Source of the DNA: UBA4729 sp038231175
Lineage (GTDB): Bacteria > Patescibacteriota > Saccharimonadia > Saccharimonadales > UBA4665
Assembly (NCBI GenBank): GCA_038231175.1
Contig: JBBRLU010000034.1
Span: forward strand, 1 to 6,954
DNA length: 6,954 bases
Reading direction: 5' to 3'
Shown here: positions 4,535-6,954 of the stretch, piece by piece
Layout: every line of letters starts with the position of its first letter
How positions within the stretch are numbered: position 1 is the first letter of the stretch
Program-made: the position numbers and the translations under genes
The notes under the pieces: model-generated
Database searches by the model: none
Told to the model about the DNA's origin: nothing
The model's input: only the letters and a program-made list of their open reading frames with translations

Positions 4535-4557
4535 AAGGTGGCTAAAGCAGCCATCTT
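4535..4557 (+). promoter_or_regulatory. Leader hairpin of the giant surface protein mRNA
   Basis: AAGGTGGCT (4535-4543) pairs with AGCCATCTT (4549-4557) around a five-base loop: nine pairs including one G-T wobble. No T run follows, so it is not an intrinsic terminator. It may stabilise the mRNA or serve a regulator. A weaker stem TCTC/GAGA follows at 4561-4574. Confidence 0.4.
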
Positions 4558-4596
4558 TGATCTCAAAATAGAGAGCCAAAACAAGAATAAACAACT

Positions 4597-6954
4597 ATGC
4601 GTGATGAGTTTGTCGGTAGTGATGCTGACTCAAGTTTGGAAGCACCAGCTATGGCCCAGGTTACACCCCGGGCCACTGCTACCAGTGGTAACGGCTTGAA
4701 AACTTCGTTGTTGCACTACAACCGTGGAGCCATCAGCTTTACGGCCGCTATCCTGGGCCTGGTGATCCTGATAGGCGGTGTGACGGTCTTGTTCGCCAAC
4801 CCGGCCGCTAAGAAGAGCAGTAACGAAACTGCTCACTCGGCGTTTTCCAAGTACGACTCCAGCAGCTTGTCGCTGGCCGGTGTCAAGCAGGATACCTTGC
4901 TGATGGGGCAGGCCAATCACCTGGCTATCAACGGTCAGTTAATCGCTAACGCCGGTCTGGTTCTGACACCTACCGCGGCACCGCAGACAGCGGTCGCCGG
5001 CCAGTTATACTTTGACCAGACGGTGAACAAGCCGTTCTACTATGACGGTAAGAATTTTGTTAGCTTGGTACCGACGCAGCCGGTCAGCGTGTCGTCAATC
5101 GGCGGCGCCAGCGGCTTGGTCGGCCTGGGTAGCGGCCTGCAGATCAGTGGTGGCCAACTGCGTCTGACCGATGGTATCCTACAGGCCGTAACAGCGGTCG
5201 GAGCTACCGGCGGCGTCGTCAGCAGCGTCCAGGGCCAGACCGGCGCCGTCAGCCTTAGCGGCGGTGACGGTATCGCCGTCAACGGCACCAGCTTTAGCAA
5301 TACCGGACTGTTATCACTCGGCGGGGCGGCCGGTAACGTCGCCCTTGGTCGTGGCTTATCGGTCCAGGGTGGGGCACTCAAGAGCACCATCAGCCTGGCT
5401 GGTGGTTCGGCTAACTTGGTTATCAGCGAAGACGGTAACGGCAATTACACGATTACCGACACCAGCGCCAACAGTGGCGCGGCTGCCTTGTCGCTGGGGC
5501 CGGCCGGCGCCCAGGTTGATGCGACGGGCAACAGCACGCTCAACGTCAACAAAACTGGTACTGGCAACTTCTTGCAATTGGCTAGCAACGGCACAAATGA
5601 GTTCGTGGTCGATCAGACCGGCCGGATCACTACCGGCTCGATCGCCTACGCCCAGGTGACCGGGGCACCGGCGACGACGGTTACCAGTGTCGGTAGCGCC
5701 AGTGGTGCCATCAGCCTTGGTAGCGGGCTGAGTATTGCTGGCAGCACGCTGAGTAATACTGGCGTCACCAGTATTACCGGTAGCGCTAATCGAATTAGTG
5801 CAAGCGCAGCCAACGGTGCTGTAATTTTAACGCTGCCACAGGACATCGCTACGACGTCTAATCCTAACTTTAATAATCTGAATCTTGGCGGTAGCTTAGG
5901 CGTTGCAGGAAACACTACGCTAACGACGGTCGGTGCTTCTGGCGCTGCCAGCTTAGGTAGTAGCTTGTCCGTTGCTGGTTTGACATCACTCGCCGGTGGC
6001 ACTACTGTTACGGGCGTTGTGAATATTAATACTACCGGCACGGCGGCTACGGTCATCGGTAACAACGGTAGCAGCTTTGCCGTCAGCTCCACCGGGTTAA
6101 ATCTTACAACGGCTGGCGCCCTGAGCGGTCTGACCGGCTACAGCCAGACCGGCGGCAACTTTGCGCTCAGCGGTACCGGTAGCTTCAGCACCGGCAGCGG
6201 TACGGTCAGCCTGAACGGGGCTACCACCGTCAGCACGCTGAGCACCGGCTTGGTACTGAGCAATGCCTTAGGCAGCTTGAGCAGCGGCGCCGTCGATCGT
6301 AACAATGCCAGCTACCTGAGCGGCACGCTCAATGTCGCTAACGGCGGTACGGCTGCCACGACGCCAGCCGGTGCTCGGACCAATCTTGGTGCCGCCGCCG
6401 CTGGCGCTAACTCTGACATTACTAGCTTGAGCGCCGTCACCGCTATCGGTAGCAGCGGCTCGGCGCTGACCTTACAAGGTAACGCCGGCTCGGTCTTCAG
6501 CGCCACGGCCGGCGGCTTTACTAGCAGCATTGGTTTTGCCAGTCCTACGGCCAACGTCAGCTACCTGTTCCAGACTGCCGCAGCTGGCACTTATAACATC
6601 TGTACTACAGCTGGTAACTGTAGCGGCGTCGGTGGCGGAGTGACCACGCCTGGCGGCACCACCGGCAAACTGGCTAAGTTTACCGGCTCCCAGACTTTGG
6701 GAGACTCGCTGTTGAGTGAGTCCGGTTCGACGGTTACCGTCGGCGGTACTTTGGCTGTTAACACAATAGCACCGACGGCGGCCTTTCTCCTTGGCGTAAC
6801 CTCGCAGAACGTCACGGTGCAGGGCGCTGCCGTCGCCATCTCCAGCACCAGCGGTGCTAATAGCAACACACTGAGTTTTGCGACTCCCGCTGGCTCCAGC
6901 CACACCATTACGGTGCCTAATGCCAGCGGTACCGTCGCGGTTTCAGCCTCTGGC
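4597..6954 (+). CDS. Giant membrane-anchored surface protein with tail-fibre-like repeats (partial, runs off right edge)
   Basis: 786 codons without a stop. An in-frame TAA at 4588-4590 makes ATG 4597 the most upstream start; no Shine-Dalgarno is seen. Residues 1-43 are polar and probably cytoplasmic, and one membrane helix spans 46-66. The rest is Gly/Ser/Thr/Ala-rich and outside. GQLYFDQTVNKPFYYDG (135-151) resembles a fibre strand motif. Degenerate units of about 30 residues start near 166, 209, 240 and 364 (compare GASGLVGLGSGLQISGG with SASGAISLGSGLSIAGS). IATTSNPNFNNLNLGG (417-432), NVANGGTAATTPAGARTNLG (579-598), GTTGKLAKFTGSQTLGDSL (687-705) and PAGSSHTITVPNASGTVAV (765-783) are modules seen in phage tail fibres and in CPR surface proteins. 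It is probably a trimeric beta-structured fibre or adhesin. The C-terminus, where a chaperone or peptidase domain might lie, is missing. Long minus-strand frames opposite it are shadows of its Gly/Ala-rich codons. Confidence 0.88.
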   Translation, partial: MRDEFVGSDADSSLEAPAMAQVTPRATATSGNGLKTSLLHYNRGAISFTAAILGLVILIGGVTVLFANPAAKKSSNETAHSAFSKYDSSSLSLAGVKQDTLLMGQANHLAINGQLIANAGLVLTPTAAPQTAVAGQLYFDQTVNKPFYYDGKNFVSLVPTQPVSVSSIGGASGLVGLGSGLQISGGQLRLTDGILQAVTAVGATGGVVSSVQGQTGAVSLSGGDGIAVNGTSFSNTGLLSLGGAAGNVALGRGLSVQGGALKSTISLAGGSANLVISEDGNGNYTITDTSANSGAAALSLGPAGAQVDATGNSTLNVNKTGTGNFLQLASNGTNEFVVDQTGRITTGSIAYAQVTGAPATTVTSVGSASGAISLGSGLSIAGSTLSNTGVTSITGSANRISASAANGAVILTLPQDIATTSNPNFNNLNLGGSLGVAGNTTLTTVGASGAASLGSSLSVAGLTSLAGGTTVTGVVNINTTGTAATVIGNNGSSFAVSSTGLNLTTAGALSGLTGYSQTGGNFALSGTGSFSTGSGTVSLNGATTVSTLSTGLVLSNALGSLSSGAVDRNNASYLSGTLNVANGGTAATTPAGARTNLGAAAAGANSDITSLSAVTAIGSSGSALTLQGNAGSVFSATAGGFTSSIGFASPTANVSYLFQTAAAGTYNICTTAGNCSGVGGGVTTPGGTTGKLAKFTGSQTLGDSLLSESGSTVTVGGTLAVNTIAPTAAFLLGVTSQNVTVQGAAVAISSTSGANSNTLSFATPAGSSHTITVPNASGTVAVSASG

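Larger units (their letters stand above)
4102..4596. other. 495-bp intergenic region, no supported gene
   Basis: From left to right: a G-rich patch with seven GGG runs (4112-4170); a short stem CTACC/GGTAG followed by seven T (4183-4218); a long imperfect hairpin (4213-4269); a GC-richer patch (4270-4350) with only short open frames; a small stem AGCCG/CGGCT (4401-4415); an AT-rich tract (4416-4487); and then the promoter and leader of the giant gene. A 95-codon minus-strand frame (4083-4370) has no start signal or protein character. The GC-richer patch may be a decayed coding remnant, but no homology can be claimed. Confidence 0.6.

Noticed and set aside
4508..4699. 63-codon plus-strand frame before the giant gene
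   Set aside because: It overlaps the promoter's -10 box and runs out of frame into the giant gene, with no fold or signal.
5090..6240. Possible CRISPR or simple tandem DNA repeat in the giant gene
   Set aside because: The repeats are degenerate at DNA level, in frame, and encode Gly/Ser-rich protein units. There are no identical repeats with regular spacers.
5040..6908. Several minus-strand frames of 73-148 codons and a plus-strand frame at 5264-5659
   Set aside because: Shadows of the giant gene: Gly/Ala/Thr/Val-rich codons rarely give stops in other frames. The frame from 4597 is open to the window edge and has recognisable modules.

Overview
The window looks like chromosome from a Candidate Phyla Radiation (Patescibacteria) bacterium, most likely a Saccharibacteria (TM7) relative. 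I infer this from the diverged 16S rRNA 3' end, standard use of TGA as a stop (which argues against SR1/Gracilibacteria), several genes whose -10 box lies almost on the start codon, and a very long secreted protein built of phage-tail-fibre-like modules of the kind common in these epibionts. No protein here is a phylum marker and no database was searched, so the phylum is an inference; 'CPR-like' is safer than 'Saccharibacteria'.

Layout. 1-61 is the 3' end of 16S rRNA. A hairpin-rich spacer follows and closes with a strong intrinsic terminator (257-287), so 16S appears to end its own transcript. A vapBC toxin-antitoxin operon (334-985) has its own promoter and palindromic operators. Next come tRNA-Ala(TGC) and tRNA-Ile(GAT), with their own promoter and a symmetrical terminator. 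These tRNAs usually sit between 16S and 23S; here they are about 1 kb from the 16S, and no 23S follows within the window. A GC-rich, hairpin-rich non-coding patch (1261-1433) carries a 16-bp copy of the tRNA-Ile 3' end. Then a ten-helix EamA/DMT transporter (1445-2326, +) converges with an unrecognised 150-aa gene (2330-2782, -), which is followed by a 63-aa secreted or anchored peptide gene (2896-3087, -).

Divergent from the small gene is a 273-aa exported membrane protein (3280-4101, +). It has a beta-rich outer domain and a C-terminal two-helix hairpin resembling ATP synthase subunit c without the ion-binding acid. A 495-bp intergenic stretch follows (G-rich tracts, a long hairpin, a terminator-like stem and a promoter). 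The window ends inside a membrane-anchored surface protein (4597 to the right edge, at least 786 aa) made of tail-fibre-like repeats.

How the parts fit: the left third is a split rRNA/tRNA locus with an addiction module where an operon would normally run. The right half looks like a cell-surface locus in which the 63-aa peptide, the 273-aa membrane protein and the giant fibre protein are all exported or anchored. A role in attachment to a host cell is plausible for an epibiont but is inference. The three genes with abutting promoters (vapB, the transporter and the 273-aa protein) are predicted to be leaderless or nearly so, whereas the two minus-strand genes have Shine-Dalgarno-like sequences.
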